From assembly GCA_031826515.1 (NCBI GenBank), contig CP134536.1, positions 756,001-820,000 on the forward strand: a DNA stretch of 64,000 bases, read 5' to 3'. Below are positions 26,098-34,771 of the stretch, piece after piece. A program made the translations under genes and the position numbers. Numbering within the stretch: position 1 is the first letter of the stretch; each line of letters starts with the position of its first letter. The notes under the pieces were generated by a model that saw nothing but the letters and a program-made list of their open reading frames with translations, was not told the origin of the DNA and did not search any database. The stretch comes from Flavobacteriaceae bacterium HL-DH10 (GTDB taxonomy: Bacteria; Bacteroidota; Bacteroidia; Flavobacteriales; Flavobacteriaceae).

Positions 26098-26568
26098 ATG
26101 AACAACCAATCATATAATAAAAAAGAAAAAGGGTATTCAATAAAAAGAATTGACGCTAAAGAAACGCATCAAGTAAGACACCCCGTTTTAAGAGGAGGCA
26201 AACCTATTGAGTCTTGTGTTTTTGATGGTGATAATCTAAACACAACAATTCATTTAGGTCTTTTTGTAAAAGACAAACTAATTGGAGTTTGCTCATTTTT
26301 AAAAAACAATCATGATTTAATTTCAGAAACTTCACAATATCAGCTTCGAGGTATGGCTATTTTAAAAGCATTTCAAAATTACGGTTTTGGTAAGGCTATA
26401 TTAAATTATGGAGAATTATACCTTAAAAATGAAGGCACGAATACTATTTGGTGTCATGCTAGAGAAATAGCTGTTAACTTTTACAAAAAAAATGGATACC
26501 AAATAATTGGAACACCTTTTAACATTAAAGATATTGGTTTACATTATATTATGTACAAAACATTATAA
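26098..26568 (+). CDS. GNAT family N-acetyltransferase
   Basis: A 156-residue acetyltransferase. QLRGMAILKAFQNYGFGKAILNYGELYLKNEG is the CoA-binding motif A, and WCHAREIAVNFYKKNGYQIIGTPF is the C-terminal half. The N-terminus (IKRIDAKETHQVRHPVLRGGKPIE) is the form found in the YjdJ/ElaA-like branch of small GNATs. Substrate unknown. Confidence 0.88.
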   Translation: MNNQSYNKKEKGYSIKRIDAKETHQVRHPVLRGGKPIESCVFDGDNLNTTIHLGLFVKDKLIGVCSFLKNNHDLISETSQYQLRGMAILKAFQNYGFGKAILNYGELYLKNEGTNTIWCHAREIAVNFYKKNGYQIIGTPFNIKDIGLHYIMYKTL

Positions 26569-26640
26569 AACTTAATAATTAGGCTGATTTTAACCAAAAA
26601 CAGCTCTAAAAAACATAAAAGTTGAGTCGTCTTAAAACAA

Positions 26641-26666
26641 AAAAAGCCTTGAAATCAAGGCTTTTT
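26641..26666. terminator. Bidirectional terminator
   Basis: AAAAAGCCTTGA (26641-26652) pairs perfectly with TCAAGGCTTTTT (26655-26666). It lies between the convergent GNAT and ankyrin genes. Confidence 0.88.
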
Positions 26667-26702
26667 CGAGTGACTAACTCATAACAATTATATAATTTAT
26701 AA

Positions 26703-27104
26703 TTATTTTTTCTTTTTAGCATCTAAAGCTTCTTTAATAATAACTTTAGCTTCATGAGCGCCATGTAACTGCGCATATTTAGCAGCAGTGAAACCTTTAT
26801 CCGACTTAGCTTTTAAATCAGCTCCTTTTGAAATTAAAAGTTTTAAAATCTCAGTTCTATTATATTTTGCAGCGTACATAACTGGTGTCATACCATTAGA
26901 TTTTTCATTAACATTTTCTCCTCTAGCTAATAATTTTTTTACGGTCTCTACATCTCCTTTTGCTATAGAAACACAAAATGAGTTTACTTTAACAGAATAA
27001 TAGTCTTCAATATTTGTGTTTACTGTTTTGCTAAAAGATGTTGCATTTACTGATACTATTGAAAAGCATAATGCGATTGCGGAAATAATGATTGTTTTTT
27101 TCAT
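26703..27104 (-). CDS. Secreted ankyrin-repeat protein
   Basis: 133 residues. A signal peptide (about 1-22, ending SVNAT) is followed by two to three ankyrin repeats, with the clearest units KGDVETVKKLLARGENVN and NGMTPVMYAAKYNRTEILKLLISKGADLKA. It ends in a Lys-rich tail. It is probably a periplasmic protein-binding module. The partner is not evident from the neighbours. Confidence 0.88.
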   Translation of the reverse strand: MKKTIIISAIALCFSIVSVNATSFSKTVNTNIEDYYSVKVNSFCVSIAKGDVETVKKLLARGENVNEKSNGMTPVMYAAKYNRTEILKLLISKGADLKAKSDKGFTAAKYAQLHGAHEAKVIIKEALDAKKKK

Positions 27105-27321
27105 GATGAAAGATTTTAATTTGATTAATGATTACGTTTTTTGATATACTAAAGAGACGATTAGAACTTTAAACTGTTACACAAAAAACAGTTTTTACCA
27201 CATTTTTAACGTTTAATTCACATTCTTTTAACGTAATTACTCATTTTTTAAATTCTTACTAAAACCCTTAAAATATTAGCCTTTTCAGAGGTTTTATACA
27301 CCTTATGAGGACAAACTTCTT

Positions 27322-27329
27322 TATCTTTG
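27322..27329 (+). promoter_or_regulatory. -7 promoter box of gpmI
   Basis: TATCTTTG matches TAnnTTTG, 25 nt before the ATG at 27355. Confidence 0.5.
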
Positions 27330-27354
27330 TCTAGCAATTAAAATTTAACAAAAA

Positions 27355-28869
27355 ATGAACAAAAAAGTTATCTTAATGATACTTGACGGCTGGGGAAATT
27401 CACCAGACCCAAAAGTTTCAGCTATCGATTATGCCAATACACCTTTTATAGATTCTTTATATAAAAAATATCCATTCGCAACCTTAAGGACCGATGGGTT
27501 ACATGTAGGTTTACCAGAAGGACAAATGGGAAATAGTGAAGTAGGACACATGAATCTTGGCGCAGGACGTATAGTATATCAAGATTTAGCAAAAATTAAC
27601 CTTGCTATTGAAAAAGATACTTTAAAAGATGAAAAAGTATTAGTTGATGCGCTTAAATATGCTTCAGATAATAATAAAAATGTACACTTTTTAGGATTAT
27701 TAAGTGATGGTGGTGTGCATGCTCATACAAGTCATTTAAGAGGTTTTATAGATGCTGCAAATAAAGCTGGTGTAAATTCTTTTGTACATGCTTTTACAGA
27801 CGGTCGCGATGTAGATCCTAAATCTGGAAAAGGCTACGTTGCCGATTTAGAAAACTATATTGAAGGCACAAACACAAAAATAGCTACCATTACAGGTCGT
27901 TATTATGCCATGGATAGAGATAACCGGTGGGAGCGCGTAAAATTAGCTTATGATGCTATTGCAAAAGGTATTGGTACAAAAACATCAAATGCAACCGCTT
28001 CTATTCAATCTTACTATGATGAGGACATCACTGATGAATTCATCAAACCTCTAATTCTTACAGATGCCAATAATGAACCTATTGCCAAAGTAGAAAAAGA
28101 TGATGTTGTTATATTTTACAACTTCAGAACAGATAGAGGGCGTGAATTAACAGACATGTTAAATCAAAAAGATTTTCCAGAATATGATACTAAAAAAATC
28201 GATTTATACTATGTAACTATTACGAATTATAGTGATGCGTTTAAAGGTATAAAAGTAATTTTCAATAAAGATAATATAACAGAAACCCTTGGTGAAGTTT
28301 TATCTAAAAATGGCAAAAAACAAATTAGAATAGCAGAGACAGAAAAATATCCTCATGTAACTTTTTTCTTTTCTGGCGGACAAGAAACCCCTTTTGAAGG
28401 CGAATCGCGTATTTTAAAAAATTCACCAAAAGTAGCGACCTACGATTTACAACCAGAAATGAGTGCTTACGAGTTAAGAGATGCACTAGTTGAAGAACTT
28501 AAAAAAGGTGAAACCGATTTTGTTTGTTTAAATTTTGCAAACGGTGACATGGTTGGACATACCGGTATTATGGAAGCAGCTATTAAAGCATGTGAAGCTG
28601 TTGATGCTTGTGTAAATGATGTTGTAACAACAGGTTTAGAAAACGGTTATACAACACTACTAATTGCCGATCACGGAAATTGTGAGACGATGATTAACCC
28701 AGACGGCAGTCCAAACACTGCACATACAACAAACCCTGTGCCTATCATTTTAATTGACAACGATTTAAAAGAAATTAAGGACGGTGTTTTAGGTGATGTT
28801 GCGCCAACCATATTAAAACTTATGGGAGTTGAACAACCTAAAGCTATGACACGTTTCCCTTTAATATAA
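27355..28869 (+). CDS. gpmI: 2,3-bisphosphoglycerate-independent phosphoglycerate mutase
   Basis: A 504-residue glycolytic enzyme interconverting 3- and 2-phosphoglycerate with two manganese ions. The alkaline-phosphatase-fold metal site begins with ILDGWG. The phosphorylated Ser is residue 61 in GNSEVGHMNLGAGR. Later ligands lie in NFANGDMVGHTG and IADHGNCE, and TTNPVP is near the end. Length and order are normal. Confidence 0.97.
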   Translation: MNKKVILMILDGWGNSPDPKVSAIDYANTPFIDSLYKKYPFATLRTDGLHVGLPEGQMGNSEVGHMNLGAGRIVYQDLAKINLAIEKDTLKDEKVLVDALKYASDNNKNVHFLGLLSDGGVHAHTSHLRGFIDAANKAGVNSFVHAFTDGRDVDPKSGKGYVADLENYIEGTNTKIATITGRYYAMDRDNRWERVKLAYDAIAKGIGTKTSNATASIQSYYDEDITDEFIKPLILTDANNEPIAKVEKDDVVIFYNFRTDRGRELTDMLNQKDFPEYDTKKIDLYYVTITNYSDAFKGIKVIFNKDNITETLGEVLSKNGKKQIRIAETEKYPHVTFFFSGGQETPFEGESRILKNSPKVATYDLQPEMSAYELRDALVEELKKGETDFVCLNFANGDMVGHTGIMEAAIKACEAVDACVNDVVTTGLENGYTTLLIADHGNCETMINPDGSPNTAHTTNPVPIILIDNDLKEIKDGVLGDVAPTILKLMGVEQPKAMTRFPLI

Positions 28870-28890
28870 AGCGTTGAAAAGAAATTATTG

Positions 28891-28898
28891 TACTTTTG
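28891..28898 (+). promoter_or_regulatory. -7 promoter box of the HAD hydrolase gene
   Basis: TACTTTTG matches TAnnTTTG, 25 nt before the ATG at 28924. Confidence 0.45.
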
Positions 28899-28923
28899 TA
28901 TGAAACTCAAGTCTTTAATTTAA

Positions 28924-29328
28924 ATGAACTTTAACAAACAACTTATTATTGCTGTAGATTTTGACGGCACTATAGTTGAAGATGCTTATCCTAAAATAGG
29001 GAAGCCCATACTTTTTGCTTTTGACACTTTGAAAAAGTTACAAGAAGAAGGGCATCGTCTAATTTTATGGACTTATAGATGTGAAGACAAATTAGAAGAC
29101 GCCGTTAAATTCTGTGAAGATAATGGCGTCTTTTTCTATTCGGTAAATAGTAGTTTTCCAGAAGAAGAATATACTCACAATGTAAGCAGAAAAATTCATG
29201 CCGATTTATTTATAGACGATAGAAATATTGGTGGTTTTTTAGGTTGGGGAGAAATATATCAAATGCTAACAAACACGATACCTCCAATAAAAGAGAAAAA
29301 GAAAGGTTTATTTAGTTTTTTTAAGTAA
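28924..29328 (+). CDS. BT0820-like HAD superfamily hydrolase
   Basis: A small (134-residue) cap-less HAD protein. Motif I is AVDFDGTIVED with the nucleophile and acid Asp. Motif II Thr is in ILWTYRCEDK, and the motif IV acidic pair is FIDDRNIGG. It resembles the Bacteroidota BT0820 group of hydrolases, whose physiological substrate is not established. It lies 66 nt before map on the same strand but with its own promoter boxes around both. Confidence 0.88.
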   Translation: MNFNKQLIIAVDFDGTIVEDAYPKIGKPILFAFDTLKKLQEEGHRLILWTYRCEDKLEDAVKFCEDNGVFFYSVNSSFPEEEYTHNVSRKIHADLFIDDRNIGGFLGWGEIYQMLTNTIPPIKEKKKGLFSFFK

Positions 29329-29369
29329 TTCTTTCAAAAACTAAGCGTAGTCACTCTTTCTATTTTAAG

Positions 29370-29377
29370 TATCTTTG
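29370..29377 (+). promoter_or_regulatory. -7 promoter box of map
   Basis: TATCTTTG matches TAnnTTTG, 17 nt before the ATG at 29395. Confidence 0.5.
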
Positions 29378-29394
29378 CCATTATTTTTTGAACC

Positions 29395-30213
29395 ATGATA
29401 GTTATAAAAACCCGAGAAGAAATAGAATTAATGCGCGAAAGTGCTTTAATTGTATCTAAAACATTAGGAGAAGTTGCAAAAGCAATTAAACCAGGCGTCA
29501 CTACCTTACAACTTGACAAAATTGCAGAAGAACATATTAGAGACCACGGTGCTATCCCTGGTTTTTTAGGACTTTACGATTTCCCAAACACCCTTTGCAT
29601 GAGTCCGAATACTCAGGTAGTACATGGAATTCCTAATAGCGAACCACTAGTTGAAGGTGATATTATTTCTATAGATTGTGGTGCTTTAAAAAATGATTTT
29701 TATGGCGATCATGCCTATACTTTTGCTGTTGGAGAAATTGACTCTGAAACAGAAAAACTACTTCAAGTAACAAAAGAATCTTTATACAAAGGAATAAGAG
29801 AATTCAAATTAAATAACCGTGTAGGCGATGTTGGTTATGCCATACAGAAATATTGTGAAGATCATGGTTATGGTGTTGTTAGAGAATTAGTAGGACATGG
29901 ATTGGGTAGAAAAATGCATGAAGACCCCGAAATGCCTAATTATGGAAAACGAGGTCGAGGCAAGAAATTTGCTGAAGGTATGGTAGTTGCCATCGAACCT
30001 ATGATTAACATGGGAACACATCGTATAAAACAGCACAGAGATGGTTGGACCATTACCACTTTAGACAATAAACCTAGTGCTCACTTTGAGCATGATGTTG
30101 CTATTGTTGACGGCAAGCCAGAATTACTTTCTACATTTGCTTATATATATGATGCCTTAGGTATTACCTCTAATGAAGAAGATGAATTTCGAAAAGAGGC
30201 ATTAGTACTGTAA
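29395..30213 (+). CDS. map: Methionine aminopeptidase, type I
   Basis: A 272-residue cytosolic enzyme that removes the initiator Met from nascent proteins. The pita-bread metal ligands are visible: Asp in SIDCGALKNDFYGDHAYTF, His in GHGLGRKMHEDPEMPNYG, Glu in VVAIEPMIN and Glu in HFEHDVAIV. There is no N-terminal zinc-finger extension. In related genomes the methyltransferase now at 30710 plausibly follows map directly; here a GxxExxY gene flanked by inverted repeats lies between them. Confidence 0.96.
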   Translation: MIVIKTREEIELMRESALIVSKTLGEVAKAIKPGVTTLQLDKIAEEHIRDHGAIPGFLGLYDFPNTLCMSPNTQVVHGIPNSEPLVEGDIISIDCGALKNDFYGDHAYTFAVGEIDSETEKLLQVTKESLYKGIREFKLNNRVGDVGYAIQKYCEDHGYGVVRELVGHGLGRKMHEDPEMPNYGKRGRGKKFAEGMVVAIEPMINMGTHRIKQHRDGWTITTLDNKPSAHFEHDVAIVDGKPELLSTFAYIYDALGITSNEEDEFRKEALVL

Positions 30214-30221
30214 ATCTCTCG

Positions 30222-30258
30222 CACTGAGATTCGCTGAGGCTCACTGAAATCCACAGAG
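30222..30258. repeat. Left inverted repeat flanking the GxxExxY gene
   Basis: CACTGAGATTCGCTGAG (30222-30238) matches the reverse complement of 30685-30701 at 16 of 17 positions. An inner CACAGAG (30252-30258) pairs with CTCTGTG (30675-30681). Confidence 0.75.
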
Positions 30259-30284
30259 AATTCTCAACTTCTAATAAAACATCT

Positions 30285-30662
30285 ATGTATAACAAGATTA
30301 CAGAAAACATTATTGGAGCCGCCATCGAAGTTCATAAAGCACTTGGCCCTGGTTTACTGGAGTCTGCATATCAAGAATGTTTATTTCACGAATTAAAATC
30401 TCTTGGTTACTCTCTAAAAAAAGAAGTTGTTCAACCAGTAATCTACAAAGATATAAAGCTTGATCATGGTTATAGAATTGACTTACTAGTTGAAAATAAA
30501 ATTGTGATTGAATTAAAAACAGTTGAAAAATTTACTGATGTACATTCAGCTCAAATCTTAACTTATATGAAATTAGGTAATTATCCTTTAGGATTATTAC
30601 TAAACTTCCAAACTAAACTCTTAAAAAACGGTATTAAAAGGTTCATAAACACAAACGAGTAA
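30285..30662 (+). CDS. GxxExxY family protein
   Basis: A 125-residue protein of the family named for its GLLESAYQ (GxxExxY) motif near residue 25. The central part has the D-x(n)-E-x-K arrangement of PD-(D/E)XK nuclease folds (YRIDLLVENKIVIELKTVE), so a nuclease-like fold is likely. Cellular function is unknown. The gene is enclosed by nested inverted repeats between map and a methyltransferase, suggesting it arrived as a compact unit. Confidence 0.9.
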   Translation: MYNKITENIIGAAIEVHKALGPGLLESAYQECLFHELKSLGYSLKKEVVQPVIYKDIKLDHGYRIDLLVENKIVIELKTVEKFTDVHSAQILTYMKLGNYPLGLLLNFQTKLLKNGIKRFINTNE

Positions 30663-30674
30663 AACTCTATGATG

Positions 30675-30701
30675 CTCTGTGTCACTCAGAGAATCTCAGT
30701 G
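30675..30701. repeat. Right inverted repeat flanking the GxxExxY gene
   Basis: CTCAGAGAATCTCAGTG (30685-30701) is the inverted partner of 30222-30238 with one mismatch. CTCTGTG (30675-30681) pairs with the inner left arm. Confidence 0.75.
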
Positions 30702-30709
30702 TAACAACT

Positions 30710-31474
30710 ATGAAAAAAATCTTCAAAATAATTCTAAACACCATCCCGAGACCTTTATTAATTAGGCTAAGCTACCTTATTCGTCCCATTTTAGCATTTT
30801 TTTTAAAAGGCAATACATTTACAGATCCTATTGATGGTAAAAGTTTCAAAACATTTTTACCTTACGGCTATGGCACTCAACGCAACAATGTATTATCACC
30901 TTCAACTTTAAGTTTAGAACGCCATAGATTACTTTGGTTGTATTTAAAAAATGAAACTGATTTATTTTCTGCGAAAAAAGAAGTACTTCATTTTGCTCCA
31001 GAACAATGTTTTTTAAAACGTTTTAGAAAACTAAAGAATCTAGATTATACCACTACAGACCTACTCTCCCCTATTGCTGATGTAAAAGCAGATATTTGCA
31101 ACCTGCCTTTTAAAGATAACACGTATGATATGATTCTTTGTAATCATGTTTTAGAACATATCCCTGACGACACAAAAGCCATGAAAGAAATGTATCGTGT
31201 TTTAAAACCAGGTGGTATGGGTATCTTTCAAATTCCTCAAGACTTATCTAGTGAAACTACTTTTGAAGATGATAGTATTACAGATAAAAAGGAACGTGCT
31301 AAAATATTTGGACAATATGATCATGTTCGTGTTTATGGTCGCGATTACTTCAATAAATTAAGAGATATTGGTTTTAAGGTTGAAGAAGTAGATTATACAG
31401 CAACACTTTCCGCGGAAGCCATAGAAAAATATTGTTTAGCCAAAGGGGAAATTATTCCTGTTTGCTTCAAGTAA
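30710..31474 (+). CDS. Class I SAM-dependent methyltransferase
   Basis: 254 residues. A basic, hydrophobic N-terminus (about 1-32) may bind membrane. SAM motif I is atypical (VLHFAPEQCFLKRF instead of a glycine-rich loop), but the downstream LPFKDNTYDMILCNHVLEHIPDDTKAMKEMYRVLKPGG block is classical Methyltransf_11. The substrate is unknown. It abuts the convergent glycosylase-like gene with no intervening base. Confidence 0.88.
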   Translation: MKKIFKIILNTIPRPLLIRLSYLIRPILAFFLKGNTFTDPIDGKSFKTFLPYGYGTQRNNVLSPSTLSLERHRLLWLYLKNETDLFSAKKEVLHFAPEQCFLKRFRKLKNLDYTTTDLLSPIADVKADICNLPFKDNTYDMILCNHVLEHIPDDTKAMKEMYRVLKPGGMGIFQIPQDLSSETTFEDDSITDKKERAKIFGQYDHVRVYGRDYFNKLRDIGFKVEEVDYTATLSAEAIEKYCLAKGEIIPVCFK

Positions 31475-32143
31475 TTACAAAAATTCCCGATACTGCATCA
31501 CTCTAAAATCGAATGTATTAAATTTAGGATTCTTTGCTTTTAACTGTTTATATAAAGGTATTCTACTTATTGAGATATTAGCTGCTCCAGAACCCGAGGT
31601 TAAAGACACCGTTTTTATGGTTCTAGAAAAATTATCGTCTGCACGCAGTTCAAATTTGTGAATACGTGGTATTTCATTAGAAACTAATTCTAATCTTAAA
31701 CCATAATCTTTTATATGTTTTCTAAAAAAATACTCAGGACCATTTTTACTATTACCTCCTGTAAAAAGTAGCGTATCTATATTAGGATACTGTCTTAAAT
31801 ATTTAACTAAATCACGAAGTTTAATATTTTTCATTCCTAAATCTGAAGCATCAATTTTCTCGCGCTCACAACTGTCTACAATATCACAAACACCAATTTT
31901 ATGACTGATTAAAAATTGTTTTCGTTCTTCTACAGCTTTAACAGAATTATCAAAACTCAAATCTAAATTATGAATTTTATCAATAAATAACCACAAGGAA
32001 TTGTAATAGCTTCCATAACAAAAATCGACATCTTTTTCTAAAAGGTCTCCTGTTGAAAATCTTGGAGGGGGCAATGTTCCAACTATTAATTTTGTTGTTG
32101 AAGATTGAATAAATGGTTTATATGGATGTATATGTTTAAACAC
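31475..32143 (-). CDS. Uracil-DNA glycosylase-fold protein
   Basis: 222 residues, with GTG 32143 as the most plausible start since no ATG is near. The sequence shows the UDG-superfamily layout: LIVGTLPPPRF at the first strand, FCYGSYYNSLWLFIDKI, the IGVCDIVDSCER active-site-like segment, LLFTGGNS, and SLTSGSGAANIS in place of the usual SPS motif. This places it near the Mug/hypoxanthine-type glycosylases, acting on damaged bases in DNA. Its base specificity is not deducible. Confidence 0.7.
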   Translation of the reverse strand: MFKHIHPYKPFIQSSTTKLIVGTLPPPRFSTGDLLEKDVDFCYGSYYNSLWLFIDKIHNLDLSFDNSVKAVEERKQFLISHKIGVCDIVDSCEREKIDASDLGMKNIKLRDLVKYLRQYPNIDTLLFTGGNSKNGPEYFFRKHIKDYGLRLELVSNEIPRIHKFELRADDNFSRTIKTVSLTSGSGAANISISRIPLYKQLKAKNPKFNTFDFRVMQYREFL

Positions 32144-32204
32144 TTTTCTTGCTTATATCAGTTAAATAATGTATTTTATATGTAAATTAAAAACACAATA
32201 AATT

Positions 32205-32339
32205 ATGGGTAAAGGTGATAAAAAAACAAAACGCGGAAAAATAAATCGAGGCACTTTTGGTACTCGACGACCACGTGTTAAAAAGAAACAATCTATTGAG
32301 AATAAAATTAGCATTACCAATAAAGCTACACCAAAATAA
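32205..32339 (+). CDS. 30S ribosomal protein bTHX
   Basis: A 44-residue basic protein: MGKGDKKTKRGKINRGTFGT followed by RRPRVKKK and a polar tail. The N-terminal MGKGDKKTKRGKI and the RRPR block match bTHX (Thx), a small-subunit ribosomal protein found in Thermus and Bacteroidota. It stabilises the 16S rRNA head. The tail is longer than in Thermus. The stop lies 3 nt before the end of the convergent TPR gene. It is short enough to be missed by length filters. Confidence 0.92.
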   Translation: MGKGDKKTKRGKINRGTFGTRRPRVKKKQSIENKISITNKATPK

Positions 32340-32342
32340 TAT

Positions 32343-33068
32343 TTAATTCATTTCTTTTAAAAGCTTTTCAACTTCTAGTGTCGTTGATTTAAAAAGGCGC
32401 TTGTTTGGTTTTGTCATATGCTGAGACTCGGCATATATCTCTTCAAGCACCTCTTTTCCTGCTTTGGTTTTATTTCTACTCAATAAAAATTTAGCATATA
32501 CTAAACGTTCGTTATAAAAAGAGTAACGTACATCTATAGCTTTTAGGTTAGTTTCTGCTTCGTCTACTTTACCAATTCTTTCTAGAGCTAATCCGTATAA
32601 AAACTGCGATCTAGATTTCTTGAATTCAGAATGGTCAATTATTTTTTCTGCATATAAAACAACCTTTTCAAAATCTTCAACATTAAAATAACACTCTATA
32701 AGTTTCTTAAAAACATAAAGATCGTTTTGTTGGTTTCCTTCAAGAGCTTCTAAATAATGTGAAATCGCATTATTATAATCTTTTATTTCTAAATACGCAT
32801 CAGCTAAATTCACTCTGTTTTGATATGATTCTGAAAACTGAAGTTGCTTTTCTAAATCATTAATCTTTTTGGTTGGATTTATTATATGAGTGATTTCAGT
32901 AGTAATTTTTTCAGCATCACGTTTATTATAAACCTGAGTTATTAAATAAATGGCGCAGCCTATTCCTGGTAAAAACATAATTAAGAAAACCCAATAATAT
33001 GGGTTTCTGTTTTTATACATATGATATATACAATAGCCTTGAAGCAATAATATTAGGTAGTAATGCAT
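32343..33068 (-). CDS. Membrane-anchored TPR protein
   Basis: 241 residues. Two N-terminal hydrophobic segments (about 3-17 and 26-45, with YYWVFLIMFLPGIGCAIYLI) resemble the phospholipase-D-nuclease N-terminal membrane module. At least three TPR-like repeats follow (ANLADAYLEIKDYNNAISHYLEALEG type). It is likely an inner-membrane scaffold. It is 4 nt downstream of yaaA on the same strand and probably cotranscribed. Confidence 0.82.
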   Translation of the reverse strand: MHYYLILLLQGYCIYHMYKNRNPYYWVFLIMFLPGIGCAIYLITQVYNKRDAEKITTEITHIINPTKKINDLEKQLQFSESYQNRVNLADAYLEIKDYNNAISHYLEALEGNQQNDLYVFKKLIECYFNVEDFEKVVLYAEKIIDHSEFKKSRSQFLYGLALERIGKVDEAETNLKAIDVRYSFYNERLVYAKFLLSRNKTKAGKEVLEEIYAESQHMTKPNKRLFKSTTLEVEKLLKEMN

Positions 33069-33072
33069 ATTA

Positions 33073-33831
33073 TTATCTTATAAAGATTAAATCGGTTTCA
33101 GTAGACATGGGCTCACTAAAACCATATCCATCATAATTAAATCCTTTTAAATCATCTATAGTTTGAGCATTAGTATCAATTATGTAACGCGACATTAAAC
33201 CTCTTGCCGCTTTAGCATAAAATGAAATAATTTTATACTTACCGTTTTTAAAATCTTTAAAGTTTGCAGTAATTACAGGTACTTTTAATTTTTTTGTATC
33301 AATAGCTTTAAAATATTCATTGCTGGCTAAATTCAAAAACAACTCATTATCTTCTAACTCTTCATTTAAGGCATTAGTAATAGTATCTTTCCAAAATTCA
33401 TATAGATTTTTGTTTCTTCCAACAGGAAATTTAGTTCCCATTTCTAAACGATAAGGCTGAATTAAATCGGTTGGCTTTAACAAACCATACAAACCAGAAA
33501 GAATGCGAACTGTATTTTGTGCAGTCTCTATTTTTTCCTGTGGAATTGTATATGCATCAAGCCCTTTATAAACATCACCATTAAAAGCATACATGGCTGG
33601 TCGTGCATTATCGGTAGTGAAAGGTAATTGCCAATCTTGATTACGCTGAAAGTTTAATTGCCCCAAAGCATCCGAAATACTCATAAGTTTTGATAAACTA
33701 TTAGCAGATTTACTTTTAAGTAGCTTATTAATACGTTCTGATTGTGACAAAAAACTAGATTCGGTATATTGTGTTGTTGGTAGTGGGGTTTCAAAATCCA
33801 GTGACTTTGCTGGTGACAATACTAATTTCAT
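33073..33831 (-). CDS. yaaA: Peroxide stress protein YaaA
   Basis: A 252-residue UPF0246 protein. It begins with the family's MKLVLSPAKSLDFE, and contains MYAFNGDVYKGLDA, RILSGLYGLLKPTDLIQPYRLEMG, LASNEYFKAI and FYAKAARGLMSRYI. In E. coli YaaA limits free iron during hydrogen peroxide stress. It is the first gene of a two-gene unit with the TPR protein. Confidence 0.95.
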   Translation of the reverse strand: MKLVLSPAKSLDFETPLPTTQYTESSFLSQSERINKLLKSKSANSLSKLMSISDALGQLNFQRNQDWQLPFTTDNARPAMYAFNGDVYKGLDAYTIPQEKIETAQNTVRILSGLYGLLKPTDLIQPYRLEMGTKFPVGRNKNLYEFWKDTITNALNEELEDNELFLNLASNEYFKAIDTKKLKVPVITANFKDFKNGKYKIISFYAKAARGLMSRYIIDTNAQTIDDLKGFNYDGYGFSEPMSTETDLIFIR

Positions 33832-33850
33832 AAGTAAGTTTATTTTTCCA

Positions 33851-33872
33851 TTTCCGCGAAAGCGAAAATCTC
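33851..33872. repeat. Small dispersed hairpin repeat
   Basis: TTTCCGC-GAAA-GCGAAAATCTCA, in the gap between the VOC gene and yaaA. It is the same GAAA-loop plus AATCTCA type as the repeat at 18447. Confidence 0.5.
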
Positions 33873-33934
33873 AATTTTTATATTTTAATTCCACAAATGG
33901 GAATAGTTATTATTTATTTTTTAAAATATCTAAA

Positions 33935-34588
33935 TTACGATAATTCTTTTATCTCTCCGTTTATAAAACTAAAGTTATAATCGCCTTTTATAATGAAGTC
34001 GGATGTATAAGCTACCTCTTGTGTAGGATGCCATTTTTTAATAGATTTATTTATTAAAATAAATAATCCTTCATCGTTTCCTAAAGCACAGAACCTAGAA
34101 AAATCGCCATCAAAAACAGGAATTGCTTTTATACTATTTATGGCATTATAAACACCTTCGATATTGGTTGTAGCTATAGCCATTTCACTAATTGAGAGAA
34201 TAGATTTTGGTGAAAAAACAGATTTAGCAACCAAACCTAAATTCTTTCTAGCAATAAATTCTATAATATTTTTATCGGCATCATAAAAATAAATAGCTTT
34301 AGCATTCCAACTTTTAAAATCCGATATCAGGCGCTCACCATCAGGTAGAATAGGCACACGTTTTTTTAGCCAAATCAGCGCTTCCTCAATTTTATTTGAG
34401 TAAATATTAAATGCTATATGCGATGGTTTTGTTTCTTTTTTATATTCAAAAGTCAAAATACTTCCTTGTGTATTAAAAGAAATTTTTTCTTCGGAATTAT
34501 AAACCAATTCTAAGTCTAAAACATTTTGATAAAACTGTTTTTGATTTTCAATATTATTGGTAAAAAGTGTAATTTCTTTTATTATCAT
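33935..34588 (-). CDS. VOC (glyoxalase/dioxygenase-fold) family protein
   Basis: 217 residues forming two VOC modules: EITLFTNNIENQKQFYQNVL...FYDADKNIIEFIARKNLG at about 4-115 and a shorter second module (SEMAIATTNIEGVYNAI...). A metal-dependent lyase or dioxygenase activity is possible, but ligands are not all evident. The ATG at 34588 fits the first strand of the fold. It lies only 4 nt after a TATATTTG box, suggesting a leaderless mRNA. Confidence 0.82.
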   Translation of the reverse strand: MIIKEITLFTNNIENQKQFYQNVLDLELVYNSEEKISFNTQGSILTFEYKKETKPSHIAFNIYSNKIEEALIWLKKRVPILPDGERLISDFKSWNAKAIYFYDADKNIIEFIARKNLGLVAKSVFSPKSILSISEMAIATTNIEGVYNAINSIKAIPVFDGDFSRFCALGNDEGLFILINKSIKKWHPTQEVAYTSDFIIKGDYNFSFINGEIKELS

Positions 34589-34592
34589 AAAC

Positions 34593-34600
34593 CAAATATA
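34593..34600 (-). promoter_or_regulatory. -7 promoter box of the VOC gene
   Basis: TATATTTG on the minus strand ends 4 nt before the ATG, the same spacing as at tatA. Confidence 0.5.
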
Positions 34601-34771
34601 ATTTAGTTAAATATAACTAACATGCTATTTAAAATGAAAAATTTTATGATTTAATAAACGATTATTATGGTTCCTTAATTAAAAAACACATTACTTTATA
34701 TATTTAAAAAAAACTAACTTCGCTTTGTTACTCCCTTTATATAAATATTTTGTAACCAAAAAATTAAGCTA

